Assembly: GCA_003255065.1 (NCBI GenBank)
Contig: QAOA01003742.1
Location: forward strand, 75,191-139,190
DNA from: Cercis canadensis
Lineage: Eukaryota > Streptophyta > Magnoliopsida > Fabales > Fabaceae
Direction of reading: 5' to 3'
Length of the DNA stretch: 64,000 bases
Below, piece by piece: positions 34,808 through 46,577 of the stretch; the stretch's first letter is position 1; every line of letters starts with the position of its first letter. The position numbers were made by a program, and so were the translations under genes. Below the pieces are notes generated by a model. The model was not told where the DNA came from. It was given only the letters and a program-made list of their open reading frames with translations, and made no database searches.

Positions 34808-35260
34808 GGCTGTGGTGCTGCTGATAAGACCTAAAACATCGGTGAGGATGCCATAAAGAAAATCTGCTAAAGCACGATTATGCCCTTTGAAGTCACCTGT
34901 ATACGTACAGTCATCATATCCTTATTTGGGAGACTTTGAGTTAAGATTAACTGATTTTTGGATTGTCAATTGTGTTTCATTATTAATTCCTAATTAAACT
35001 CAAGAAAATATGGCCTTTATCAAACAATGCCTCGTCGTAGTAAAACAGAAAGAAGACCGAAAGCTCTATCACTATTTGTTTTGTTTTGTTTGTTTGTTTG
35101 TTTGTTTGTTTGTTTTTTTTTTTTTTAATTTTATCATCTAATTAAATGTGTACCCTAATTTTGGTCAAAAGAAATCTTCCCAAGGACCAGGGTCTCTCGT
35201 CTAATTTGGAATAGGAGTTGGATCAGTCAAAATGCATATGATCATTAATGACATTGGTAA
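34808..35260 (-). repeat. Upstream region shared with STP-B (inverted)
   Basis: Read on the minus strand this matches 43170-43570, upstream of STP-B, including CAAATGACTCC-like CTCCCAAATAAGGA, TCATCTAATTAAATGTGTAC and CAGTCAAAATGCATATGA in reverse orientation. The duplication that made A and B therefore included the promoter. Confidence 0.8.
35075..35128. repeat. (GTTT)n / T-rich tract in the STP-A upstream region
   Basis: Repeated GTTT units followed by a T-run lie about 400 bp upstream of the STP-A start. The matching place upstream of STP-B (about 43305-43320) has only a short A-rich stretch, so the repeat grew after the duplication. Confidence 0.8.
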
Positions 35261-35609
35261 GAAAGTAACCACACGTTTCTGTTAAGCTGTATCATGAATC
35301 ACGAAGCTAGAAAAAATACAGTCATATATTTATATAACTAATTATTATGTAAATTTCAAAAAATACTTTTATAATTATTGATATAGAGGTAGGTATATGA
35401 CTTGATTGAGGAGTGTAATCATTTTTTTTTAAGGGCATTCATGCTACTCAAAATCGTTTTCATTTTTGGCGACCACCACGATACAACAGCTCAACACACA
35501 CTGTTTTGTCTCACAATCTAGAAAAAAATAAAAAGAAATGAAAGGAGATAGTGATTTTAACACCCATACATTTTCTCTAGTATACACAACATAAAATACA
35601 CTTTCTCCT

Positions 35610-36905
35610 ATATGGTTGTTCTTGGTATCTAATGCTCTAATATATATATATGTGCAGTTATCTATTTCATTTTGAAATAAAACTGCACAACAATCTCTAA
35701 TATTACATCCTAATTTGTTCATTATGATTTAATATATATTATCGTACAGCAATATAGCAGCTTAATATATACTATATATTCTGAATGTCAATATTGGCAT
35801 TTAGAGTAAAATAGCAGCTTCTGGCTTCCGGGCCTATCTATTCCTTTTGAGTTATATACTTTTTCTTAATAAATTTATTTTCCGTTATTAAAATTCAACT
35901 CGTGGTAATAAATTGATTAAATTTGTATTCTTTTTAAGATGAATAAAAAAAAAAATTGGGTGAAGAAATCAGAATCTAAAAGCATGTATTACACATGCAT
36001 TCCAAGATATTAATTTTTAATGTAAGCAATTCAAAACATGTCCATGGAATGCACAGGGAGCCATTGTTTTTTTTTTTTTGGAAGATATTTCTTCATTATT
36101 ATTATCATAATATCTAACAATAATATTTCTCGTGACAAATTATAACCTCTATGTAAAATTTGTTGATAGGTCCTATAGCAAATTAAATGTAGTTATATTT
36201 TCTTCATGGCATTAAGGGCTTCCTCCTAAATAATGTTGAAATATCATGAGAAATTCTTATATATTGGAGAGTGAATTTTTCTTCTTTAAATTTGTTCACT
36301 TTAAAGTACCAACAATGCAAAAAAGAGTATCCAAATCCAAATTAATAGAAGGAAAGGACAGATGACAGAAATAAGAGAATAAAAGTACAGCAAAGGAAAA
36401 AAAAAAAAAGAAAACAAAAAGAAGAAAATAGAAGAAAGAATGCACCCCTTCAAAAGAAATGGAGGAGCTTTCCATCAATATTTTCATGTTGCTTACTATT
36501 TTAATAAATACATAATAATTTTTTTGGTAAACAAAAAAAATATTCATTAAGAAAAAGCAAAAATTAGAGCAAAGTCGTAAGCAATCTATGGGCTAATGAA
36601 ATACTGATGATTTTAATTTGTTTCCGCCTTTTGTTTCAAGAGTTATTTTCAAAATTTATTATTAGCTTATTAAATGATGATGGAAAAGTTAATTTAGATA
36701 CAATGTTTTAATTTCCCAGAAATTAATCAAATTTTCTTCTCAGAGAAATTTCTCATCAAATCACAGAACCATTTGCCAGAACATTTGAATTAAGGCCAAC
36801 GAAATCTTCAAATATTATTATCCCAAATTATAAGAAAAAAATTATTCCTAAATTCAACATTTACATTTTCTAATTGGTACGACTATATTTTCATGGATAC
36901 TCTTT
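35610..36905 (+). repeat. Direct repeat flanking STP-A, copy on its 5' side
   Basis: Partner of 31280-32640. Homology stops near a C-run at about 36918-36934, exactly where an STP 3' end would be expected if the unit had been duplicated whole. That neighbouring STP copy is absent. Confidence 0.75.
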
Positions 36906-37850
36906 CATGAACTCCACCCCTCCCCCCCCCCCCCAATAACAGTGGAATCCCTATACAATTGATAGTCTTGATGATTGATGATGCCTGATTTGGTATGAAA
37001 AGAAAGGATTAATGGTGTGCTACCTGCAAACAATAAGAAGTCAAGAGTCGGGACTTATACTCGAGCTCCAATGCTTAAGTTAGTGATGTCTGAAGTATCA
37101 GAATATATCTATTGATGTGAGATCAAAAAAGTCCCTATATCTTTCGTGCAGAGAGTATTTATAGGGAAGTTTGAGGGTTTAAAGGTCATGAACATTTGGA
37201 GGATATGGGTCATACGACGAATGGGCCTAATGACTTATGGGCCGAAATGCCGGGTATCTACAATGATCAAATTCATATAAAGAGTACATAAGTTGAAAAT
37301 TCCTAAACTACTCAATCGGCAATCTTTCCTTTGGCACCATCTGCAACTTGGAGTCGGTATATTTTAATAACTTTCTTCTTTCATCTTTTAATAATTATTC
37401 CAGATTGTTTACCTGAAAAAAATAATAAAGTATCAATAATTGTTCTTCGTTATTTTCAGAAGCATAGAATATTAATAAAAGAATAAGTGGATTGCATAAC
37501 TAAAAAGGTGTGGTTATCAGGACAATACAATACAGCAAGGTTCTGCAGAAAGATGAAGTCGACGGCAGCAAGCCAGCAAAGAGCACCTGAATGCCTATTG
37601 TGCAATTAGGGATTTGGGCGTCCTAATAGTCTGTAGCTGCTGGTAGCAAATACAAAGATAGCTCACACGCTTAGTGAGCTATGCCTAAACAAAGCTGTTG
37701 GACCAGGGTCTCACATGTTATACTATGAAAAAAAAAAAAAAAATTCTACTAATATAATTAATGTCAATTTATAATTTTTAAAAAAATTGTGCTAAATAAG
37801 ATTGATGACTTATTTTATGAATTTTAAAGTTTTCATGATATGGTATTGAT
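36906..37850. other. Unclassified sequence, no gene
   Basis: After a C-run (36918-36934) comes a block (about 36960-37270) with TATTTATAGGGAAGTTTGAGG and GCTCCAATGCTTAAGTTAGT. Similar phrasing (GAGCTCTAATGCCTCC...) occurs near 59610, so it may belong to a dispersed repeat of unknown class. Confidence 0.4.
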
Positions 37851-38062
37851 GATGCTGATCGGTAACCTTACCAAAATCAATGAAGGGTTGCCACGCAGAC
37901 TTGACCAAACTTGTAATCTGTGAAGCCTATTTCATACATCAATTTTTGTTTGAGCCACAATACTCTCATTAATTATACACTTTACCCATAGTATAAGAGT
38001 TGTTCTGGGAACTTTAATATCTTTTTTTTTTTTATATATTATATTTAAAACCACCTTAATCT
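37851..38062 (+). repeat. Large inverted repeat, left arm
   Basis: GATGCTGATCGGTAACCTTACC through TAAAACCACCTTAATC is the diverged reverse complement of 41225-41433. Homology continues inward past a TRIM (38159-38449) to about 38470, against 40790-40870 on the right. Confidence 0.85.
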
Positions 38063-38158
38063 TGTGACTTCTTTGGGGAAAATGTAATACTCAAAAAAGT
38101 ATGAATAATATTATTTTATAATTTTTAAGTTTATATATTTTTATATATGTAGATATTA

Positions 38159-38449
38159 TGTTAGATATAAAACTATTTCTGGGCCTTCACCTACAAGCTT
38201 AAACTTTTAGGTTAAATCAGTTATTGACATGGTATCAGAGCCTCTTTGACCAAATGGTCAAGAGATTGAATCCTTCTGTCTTCACTTTTTCAATTAAATT
38301 GAAATTTCAGCACATGGTATAAATGAGTCTGTGCTTTATCCACGCTTCAAGCCCAAAGGGCTTTTGCGTGCAGGGGCGTGTTAGATATAAAACCATTCCT
38401 GAGCCTTCACCTATAAGCTTAAGCTTTTAGGTTGAATCAATTCTTGATA
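38159..38449 (+). mobile_element. TRIM (miniature LTR retrotransposon), 291 bp
   Basis: Two 71-bp LTRs, 38159-38229 and 38379-38449, start TGTTAGATATAAAAC and differ at 9 sites. Next to the left LTR is the initiator-tRNA-Met primer site TGGTATCAGAGCC (38230-38242), and before the right LTR a G-rich tract GCAGGGGCG. No coding sequence lies between. The opposite arm of the large inverted repeat has the empty site (TATATACATATGACAC, read in reverse). Confidence 0.87.
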
Positions 38450-38989
38450 GATATGACAAAATTTAAATTTAATTACACTCTCTTAAATTTTAATTTGACT
38501 CACTTAAATTTCTAATATATGTAACCCAAATGTCTTACACCTCTATAATATGTCTACAACTGCTACCTTTCCAAAATGATAGCTCAAATAGGGTTGGAAT
38601 AAAATTTAAAAAAAGAAAAGAGTATCTTAAAATACTTCTCAAATATCAATTTAGTATCTAAATGATTTTTTATACTGGGTTCATTTGTCAAAGATTAAAA
38701 TTTGCTTTAAATTCGCCTCCTATCAACCCAATTGAAAGCAGGTGATGGAGATGTTAATGCCTATGTGGCACTGATATTTAGTTGCTTGACCACAAAATAA
38801 ACAAAATGACATTTTGGTGCGAAGGTGCTTTTAATCACAAACTCATCATCATTTAAACTTGATATTTAGGGTTTATGTCAATAGCATAAGTAGAAGATCC
38901 TAGAAAAGTAATGATACTTGTCTTTTAGGACTATAAAATCCATACTTTAATACTGAATTCTTACCTGCATTATGAGCAAATCCTCTCTA

Positions 38990-40670
38990 AACATGGTGTT
39001 TAATCCATAAATTGGCTTTGACAGGTACAAAGATGGGTAATTAGGAAATGAGAAGAATCTAGAAGCAATCCATGGAGAAAATGGCAAGGAAAGCAGCCTT
39101 ACACCAAGTTTTTAGGTAGACACAGGCAGGAACTCGGCCGTGTGTACCCCGTGTCTAACATCCAGAGGTTGCTGCTCAAGCTTATGGACAAACACGGCCT
39201 CAGACAAGAACAGACATGACTGTGTTCAAGGCCGTGTTGATCAACCAGAATGTCCAAAAGAACAAAGACTAAGTCTAATGGCAAACACGGTCAAGGCAAG
39301 AGAAGAACATGGCTGTGTGATAGGCCATGTTGAACAGGCAGAGGCTACAAAGAAAGGACACGCCCAGAGCAGAGAAGAGCACGGGCCATGTCTAAGCGAC
39401 ACGGCCGGGACCAGAGAAGAACACGGCCGTGTATGAGCCCGTGTTCATTGACCAAGAAATGCAACATAAGTGACACGCCCATGCCCAAAAAAGGAACACG
39501 GCCGTGTCAGAGCCGTGTTCGAGCTATTTTTGACTAAGTGACCTAATTTTGCACAAGTATAAAAGGAAATCTGATGCATGTGTCAGAGGAGGCCGTACTT
39601 GGGAAGAAAAGGAGCAGAAGAACTAGAGGAGGAAGGGGAGCAATTGCGACTGGATCGTCATAGAGTTTCTTCTTCTTCTTCTTCTTCTTTTCATCTCATG
39701 TTGAACTTTACCTATTTGCTTTTATTGAATTCAAGTATGAGTAGCTAAATTCTTAGTGTTAGGGGTTTGATGTAATTCAATTGTAATGAGGTTTCAAGAT
39801 TGAATAAACTTGTTTTAGTACAACTCCTTTTGTTGAATGGAATTTACTGTTATTAATGCCTTTAAATGCTTAGCTACCATTTGAATAGTTAAAAGATTCA
39901 TTTCAATACTAGTAATAGTAAGATCCGAATGTGGTTTGTAAATTCTGTCCTAAATTGAGTTAATCTAGGAATAGATAACTTCGTTTATGTGGTATTAGAT
40001 TAATTTCCTAGAACCAAATCACGTAGATTAATTAGTTGTGTCAAGGAATTGGACAAGTAATTGGTATAGGGAGGATTGTTTCACCAAGGAATTGGGTTCA
40101 ATCACATTAAGGAAATGAACCACCAACAAAGGAATTGTAACTGAAATAAGTAGTTCAGTATTGTTTCTGAGATTACCTTGTCTATGAGGGAATCAAATTT
40201 GCAAGTGAATGAAATCAACCCCTAACATTTCTCATTCTTATTATCAATTTCACATTTAGATTGTTTCTTAAAGATTGTTACGATATTGTTAAAGTTTTGT
40301 TACTTAGTTAATTGCAGCTGCTCATTCTTGGGCTGCCTTCAATCCAAACCATTTATCTTTCCAAATAGAATCTTTATTGGTGAAATTGGTAGTTGNTTTC
40401 TCATTCTTATTATCAATTTCACATTTAGATTGTTTCTTAAAGATTGTTACGATATTGTTTGAGTTTTGTTACTTAATTTGTTACTTAGTTAATTGCAGCT
40501 GCTCATTCTTGTGCTGCCTTCAATCCAAACAATTTATCTTTTCAAATAGAATCTTTATTGGTGAAATTAGTAGTTGTTAGCTTTAATCCTTGTGGGAACG
40601 ATACTCTACCCACTATTATATTACTTGTGTGACCCGGTATACTTGCTGGAAAAAGTCCCATCAAGTAACA
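38990..40670 (+). repeat. Gypsy-type LTR (solo or remnant), edges approximate
   Basis: It contains repeated ACACGGCCGTGT palindromes (39100-39520), a (CTT)n tract (39668-39690), and the end phrase CCTTGTGGGAACGATACTC...TCAAGTAACA typical of plant gypsy LTR 3' ends. No primer-binding site or gag-pol follows. I could not find a left target duplication. Open frames inside it are artefacts of the repeats. Confidence 0.6.
40228..40577. repeat. About 170-bp tandem duplication with an N at the junction
   Basis: TTTCTCATTCTTATTATCAA... is present at 40228-40395 and again at 40397-40577, nearly identical except for a 13-bp insertion in the second copy. The single N at 40396 sits exactly at the joint. 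Confidence 0.85.
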
Positions 40671-40890
40671 TCTCCATTATAGTAATAGCTAGTAATTTAT
40701 TTCCTTAAAAAAAAAAAAAACTTGCAAATGTCTCTATTAAACTAGACATTTATAATAAATACCTAACCTTTACTTCATACTATTTTTTTTAAAAGTATAA
40801 ATTGTGTCATATGTATATATATAAAAATAAATAGACTTATAAATTATAAAATAATATTATTCATATATATTTTTATGTGAAGATTGAAAT

Positions 40891-41190
40891 TTATAGAGCT
40901 TCAGAATCCAGAAGAACAAACAGAAAACTTGGTGGTAAGTCAGACCAAGAGTAAAAGGAAGTAGCAGTAATAGCATAAGAAGCTAATCTATTAGCAGTAT
41001 GGTTTGCTGATCTAGGAATCCCGTGGAAAGTGAACCTGTGGAAACTGTTGCAAAGTTCCAACATATCATCCAAAATTAGGCCAAGAGACGATAGATTCTA
41101 GTGCTTGTGCTTGAAGGCCATCATGATACTCTGAGCATCACCTTCTATGGAGAGGCAACTCACTCCCTCCTCTAGAGCTCGTTGACTTCT
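40891..41190 (-). pseudogene. RNase H-like (RVT_3) domain remnant
   Basis: On the minus strand ALEEGVSCLSIEGDAQSIMM, a stop, then SLGLILDDMLELCNSFHRFT and IPRSANHTANRLASYA match the RNase H-like domain found at the end of plant LINE polyproteins and in related single-domain genes. One of the conserved acidic residues (N-x-x-A-D) is replaced. It lies inside the right arm of the large inverted repeat and has no counterpart in the left arm. Confidence 0.7.
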
Positions 41191-41224
41191 TCTCTACAGG
41201 CCATTGCAAAAAATAAGTCAGCAA

Positions 41225-41433
41225 GCTGACTAAGGTGGTTTAAATATAAAAAAAAAAAGATACTAAAGTTTACGGAATAACTCTTATACTATGAGTAAAG
41301 TGTGTAATTAATGAGAGTATAGTGGCTTAAACAAAAATCGGTGCATGAAATAAGCTGTACTGGTTACAAGTTTAGTCCAAGTCTGCATGGCAACCTTTAA
41401 TTAGTTTTGGTAAGGTTACCGATCAGCATGATC
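41225..41433 (-). repeat. Large inverted repeat, right arm
   Basis: Partner of 37851-38062. Its outer end contains a perfect palindrome, GTTACCGATCA-GCA-TGATCGGTAAC (41415-41439). The whole inverted structure spans about 3.6 kb. Confidence 0.85.
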
Positions 41434-41644
41434 GGTAACTTACAAGCCACCTTAAATAGAATCAGATCCTCTCCTTTTACCCTTGTCATGACATTGTAAA
41501 TCTTAAGAGTGGTAATTTTAGGGTTCTTTGCTATACACATCAATACTCACCGTATTATCACTCAAATCAAAAACCGTCGTCGTTGGTTCTTCCCGCATTA
41601 CTTTATCATCTCCGTCTTCTTTGTTATAGACGAGGAAGGAGATA

Positions 41645-41833
41645 ATGCCAAGTGTTTACAGAGCATTGACAGCAAGAATGAGCTCGCTAGTTCGCAAGTT
41701 GGCGAATGGTACCGCCATTGACAGAATGGACAGAGAGAACTGGATATGGTTTCAGAACGCGGAAACGAAATATAATTTGAAGAAACTTAATAAAAGTAAA
41801 GGCTTCTGGTCGAATGTCTACTTGTATAATTAA
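41645..41833 (+). CDS. Small open frame, hypothetical (62 codons)
   Basis: It starts MPSVYRALTARMSSLVRKLA and ends KGFWSNVYLYN. The N-terminus is basic, hydroxylated and lacks acids, like a mitochondrial presequence. It follows about 130 bp of less AT-rich sequence that could be a 5' leader. I do not recognise it. It may be the first exon of a lost gene or chance. Confidence 0.25.
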   Translation: MPSVYRALTARMSSLVRKLANGTAIDRMDRENWIWFQNAETKYNLKKLNKSKGFWSNVYLYN

Positions 41834-43169
41834 TGAAACAATTAAGCTGATATTTTTTTATAGAAACTTCTATAATTACCGAGGAAGCTCTCATCACTTT
41901 CACTTGCTGGTGTTAATGGAAGACCGACAAGAGTAGAGAAGGCATAGTTCATTTAGTAAAAGGAGGAGGGTAAAAATAGCGAATTCTGATCCAATTAAAT
42001 ATATCAAATAGCATAAAACAAAAACAAACTAATAGTTATTAGAGATATACCAATTATAAGGATAATTTTATTCCACTTTTGTCCAAATTATTGAAAAATT
42101 CACAATCACCATCAGAATCTGCATTATAACATTTTCACGGCCGCAATCGTAGAAAATGGAAGGCAATCAAAACTTTAATTAAAACCATGGATGGGACTTT
42201 CCTAGGCTAAGTCCTCCTGATTGGTTTTATTGCGTTATCTTTTCCCTATTAGGCTAATGGTATGCTCTTGGGAACTTCCCTGTCGTTTGTGCTTTTCTTT
42301 CGTAAACGTTGTTTTGATGTCTTTTCTGGCTAGGATTGTAACTCTTATTCTATCCAACGAAATATCTACCTAGTGGCAGAAAAAAGAATCCAATAACAAT
42401 TTATTTTAAGCTCAGTATTGGGAGACTTGTCCAACAAAGTTCTACATGGAAACAAATTATAAAATTTTAACCATTATTGTAAATATTTTATTATTCACCA
42501 CCAATATACTAAATAATAACTTACATTTTAATGGCCTAACATCAAAACTTCTTCACAAAATGGCTAAGTGGGTATATCATGGTTTATGTCTGATTAGGAA
42601 TGTGTTTACACATATTTAAGGAGCATTTGATCAAGATAGCTTTACTAGTGGATTTTTCTTTGGTTGTCTGTAAAATTTTCCTTTTCTTATCTTGTACACC
42701 AGAAAAAGAATATTTAAGGAAAAATATGGACAGGCGCTAATGGAAAATCCTACAAATACATTTCTAGCCTACAAATATATGCAATATTATGCTCTGTAAT
42801 ATTTAAGATAACCATGAAAGTTTAAGGACACAGCCACCAATTCAGAGAAGGGAAGGCAGTATAAGACTAACAAGTTAATTTCAATATCAACGCCGATTAA
42901 TGCCTTCAGCAAATGAATAGCATTGTTCTTTTTTCGGTTCCATTTTATTGTATTATGAAGGCAGAGATATGCTAGTCTCAAATTTAAGCACCATTTTAGA
43001 CAATCATTACACTCCCCAACCAAGTCATATACATAGCTTCTATATCTATATTTATAATCGTATTTGTTGTAATTTACATCATAATATGAGCTGTATAAAT
43101 ATATGACAGTATTTTTTCTAGCTTCGTAACGGATGATACAACTTATCAACAACTTGTGGTTACAGGCTT
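41834..43169. other. Intergenic, no supported gene
   Basis: AT-rich sequence with no domain-bearing frame. A 128-codon minus frame at 42787-43173 has no recognisable family and partly overlaps the shared STP promoter edge. Confidence 0.5.
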
Positions 43170-43576
43170 TCAAATGTTATTAATACTCATATGCATTTTG
43201 ACTGATAGAACTCTTTTTCCAAATTACATGAGATACCCTGGTCATTCAGAAGATTTCTTTTTTCGAAAGTTAGGGTACACATTTAATTAGATGATAAAAA
43301 CAAAAGAAATAGTTATAAAGCTCTCAGTTTTCTTTCTGCTTACTAGGGCGAGGCATTATTAGATAAGGCCATATTTTTCGCAGTTTAATTAGGACTTGAG
43401 AATGAAACACAATGATAAATCCAATAATCAGTTAATCTTCTCTCAAAGACTCCCAAATAAGGACATTATGACTGTATGACAGGCAACATGACTTGGAAAG
43501 TCATAATATTTCTTGAGAAGATTTTTTGTATTGCAACCTCTCCGATGCTTTAGGCCCTATCAGCAGCACCACACCC

Positions 43577-43583
43577 TATAAAA
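43577..43583 (+). promoter_or_regulatory. TATA box of STP-B
   Basis: TATAAAA 128 bp before the ATG, preceded by CAGCAGCACCACACCC, which is nearly identical to the STP-A promoter. Confidence 0.7.
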
Positions 43584-43710
43584 TGTTCCTCACTAATTGG
43601 GATCGTCAATTGTGCAAAGAAGCAATTGTTCTAAGAGAATTATAACTCCTTCTTTCACAATCTCACTTCAGATTCATCGCAAAATATTTGACGTCGCTAC
43701 TGCTGGAAAC

Positions 43711-45529
43711 ATGGCAGGAGGAGGTTTTGTTGAGCAAGATGGTGCTAAGCAGTATGAGGGTAAAGTCACAGTCTTCGTGCTGGTCACTTGTTTCGTGGCC
43801 GCCATGGGAGGTCTCCTCTTTGGTTATGATCTTGGTATTACAGGAGGAGTGACTTCCATGGAACCATTCTTGATCAAGTTCTTCCCCTCTGTGTACAAAC
43901 AAATGAAAGATCAATCAGGTCATGACAACCAGTACTGTAAATATGATAACGAGCTCCTTACATTGTTTACCTCCTCCCTCTACCTTGCTGCTTTAGTAGC
44001 TTCTTTTTTTGCCTCCACAACAACGAGAGTGCTTGGCCGTAAGCCGTCAATGTTTCTTGGTGGCTTGTTTTTCCTTGTTGGTGCTCTCCTCAATGGTTTC
44101 GCTACCAACATTGCTATGCTTATTGTTGGCCGTCTCTTACTTGGTTTTGGTGTGGGATATTGTAATCAGGTAAGAATTTTCCTCAATTCCTTGATAAAAG
44201 ATATAGCAAAATCTAAAATTGTAAGTGTCTCAAAACTAACTGAATTTGCTGTCCATTCTCTATAGTCCGTTCCGGTGTATCTATCCGAAATGGCTCCAGC
44301 AAGTATCAGAGGAGCACTCAACATGGGATTCCAAATGGCCATCACCATTGGTATTTTGGCTGCAAACCTAATCAACTTTTGGACTGCCAAGCATGAGAAT
44401 GGCTGGAGGCTCTCTTTGGGTCTTGGAGCTGTTCCAGCTGTTTGTATGTGTTTGGGAGCTCTTTTACTTGGTGACACACCTAACTCCATGATTGAAAGAG
44501 GCCAACATGAGCAGGCAAAGGCAATGTTGAAAAAAATCCGTGGTACCGACAACATTGAGGAGGAGTTACATGATCTCATTGATGCAAGTGAGGCATCCAA
44601 GAAGGTGGAACACCCATGGAAGAACATTTCACAGCCAAAATACAGGCCTCAACTCACTTTTGTCTCCATGATTCCATTCTTCCAACAACTCACTGGCATC
44701 AATGTTATCATGTTTTATGCACCCGTTCTTTTCAAGACTTTGGGTTTCGGTGATGAAGGTGCACTCATATCTGCTGTTATTAGTGGAGGTGTCAATGTGG
44801 TTGCCACATTGGTTTCTATCTTTACAGTGGATAAGGTTGGAAGAAAGGCTTTGTTCCTTGAAGGTGGCGGCCAAATGTTTATTTGCCAGGTAACTTACAA
44901 CCAAAGTTTCTTTTTTATGTTACTTGATGGCAGAGGTTTAAAACCCTAATTTCTTACAATACATAGTGACTTAACTTAAAATTAAATTGGATATAAATCA
45001 TATGCTTAAAATCTGTTATATTTTATGCTCAACTTTTTTCCTGGTTTCAATTACTAGTTAATGATATATATTTCTATCAATTACTTGTGTATAGATTGCT
45101 GTGGGAGTTATGATTGCTTTGAAGTTTGGAACCGCTGGTGAAGGTTCATTGAGCAAGGGGGAAGCCAACTTGCTCTTGTTCTTGATCTGTGCATATGTTG
45201 CAGCCTTCGCATGGTCTTGGGGTCCATTGGGATGGTTGGTGCCCAGTGAAATCTGCTCTCTTGAGGTCAGATCTGCAGGACAAGCTATCAATGTCGCGGT
45301 GAACATGTTCTTCACCTTCTGCATTGCTCAAATCTTTCTCACAATGCTTTGCCACTTGAAGTTCGGTCTTTTCTTCTTCTTTGCTGGCTTTGTGCTTATA
45401 ATGACAGTTTTCATTGCCTTATTTTTGCCTGAGACAAAGGGTGTTCCAATTGAGGAGATGAACAGTGTGTGGAGGTCACACTGGTTCTGGGGCAAGTTTG
45501 TTCTAGAGGATGACAAGGCTCATGCTTGA
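43711..45529 (+). CDS. STP: STP-B: sugar transport protein (monosaccharide/H+ symporter), three exons
   Basis: Exons are 43711-44169, 44266-44889 and 45095-45529, with introns of 96 and 205 bp. Exon lengths (459, 624, 435) equal those of STP-A, giving 504 residues. As in STP-A, the frame upstream of the ATG has only a TTG, so M at 43711 is the start. It keeps the catalytic-type Asp in [10 protein letters not shown], the lid cysteines (QYCKYDN and [10 protein letters not shown]), R-x3-[19 protein letters not shown] and [10 protein letters not shown]. Differences from A include [13 protein letters not shown] for [13 protein letters not shown] and a C-terminus [15 protein letters not shown]. It is predicted to be a plasma-membrane hexose importer. 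It lies head to head with STP-A, about 9 kb apart, with a shared upstream region. No defect seen. Confidence 0.93.
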
Positions 45530-45582
45530 AGTTAATCAAGACACACTGCAGAATAAGAAAGGATTAAGAATTCAGTGAATTT

Positions 45583-45602
45583 ATATATATATATATATAT
45601 AT
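45583..45602. repeat. (TA)n microsatellite in the STP-B 3' region
   Basis: A TA repeat about 55 bp after the stop, absent from the same place downstream of STP-A and STP-C. Confidence 0.8.
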
Positions 45603-46471
45603 GACAGATTGAAAAGTGGGAACAATCTAGAAAAAGTAAAATAAAGAAATAAACAGAATCATTGTTTATAGGGCCTGTCTCACATAACATAAAAGTATGT
45701 GATATCTCATTGACGTGGTAGCATTACAACTGTTAATGTGGGAAAACAATTAACCTTGACTGTTAAAAATAAACAGCCAAAATTAAATACCTTCACATCA
45801 ATAATTGTAATGTTGTTAGGTCAGGGAGGTATCACATAGCTCCCTACTATTGTAGAATCACCCTTGTTTATATTCTTTCTCACTCATGTGCAATAAAATA
45901 TGATAGTTGAAATTGAACATATATCTTTCTTTCTTGTGTTCCTGTCAAAGAAAATAGTTTCTAATTTTTCTGTTAAATAACAATATGGAGGTTTGTACCC
46001 CTGATCTCCTGCGAACTAACCAAATTCCTCACTAATGTAGTGGCTTACCATCTTAAATGCACATAAAAGAAAATACTAAAAAATAAAGATAAAAAAATTT
46101 AATAAATAATGATCTAACTAAAAACCTACCATGGTGCTAACGGACACAAGTTTAAAGTTTGCTATCAACTCCAGCACCTAAAAATAAGAAAGAAAAGAGT
46201 GGCACTTTACTCATTACTAAATTTTCAACATAATATGCAGCCAGCTGTATATTCCACATCATTAAAATAAGCCTTTTTCCTCTATATATTAACAGTTTCT
46301 GAATTTGTCCTCAATATAAAAGAATACAAATGTGTTTAAACAAAATTGGGATACCAATCAAAAAAAACATAGTATGCATAGAAACCTAAAATTTAAATTT
46401 AAATAGGTGTTCATAAGCATCCATCTCTGCATATTTTAAGAGTTTAATTTTTTATTTATTTAGAGTGGAGA

Positions 46472-46506
<35 letters not shown>

Positions 46507-46544
46507 NNNNNNNNNNNNNNNNNNNNNNNNNNNNNNNNNNNNNN

Positions 46545-46577
<33 letters not shown>

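Noticed and set aside
39140..39436. Frame with repeated EEHG residues
   Set aside because: It is a by-product of the ACACGGCC repeats in the LTR.
42787..43173. 128-codon minus-strand open frame
   Set aside because: No recognisable domain, odd Tyr/Lys/Asn-rich composition from AT-rich DNA, and it overlaps the edge of the shared STP promoter region.
43597..43710. Possible 38-residue N-terminal extension of STP-B (and the like for STP-A)
   Set aside because: The extension begins with TTG rather than ATG, and the STP family starts at the downstream methionine.
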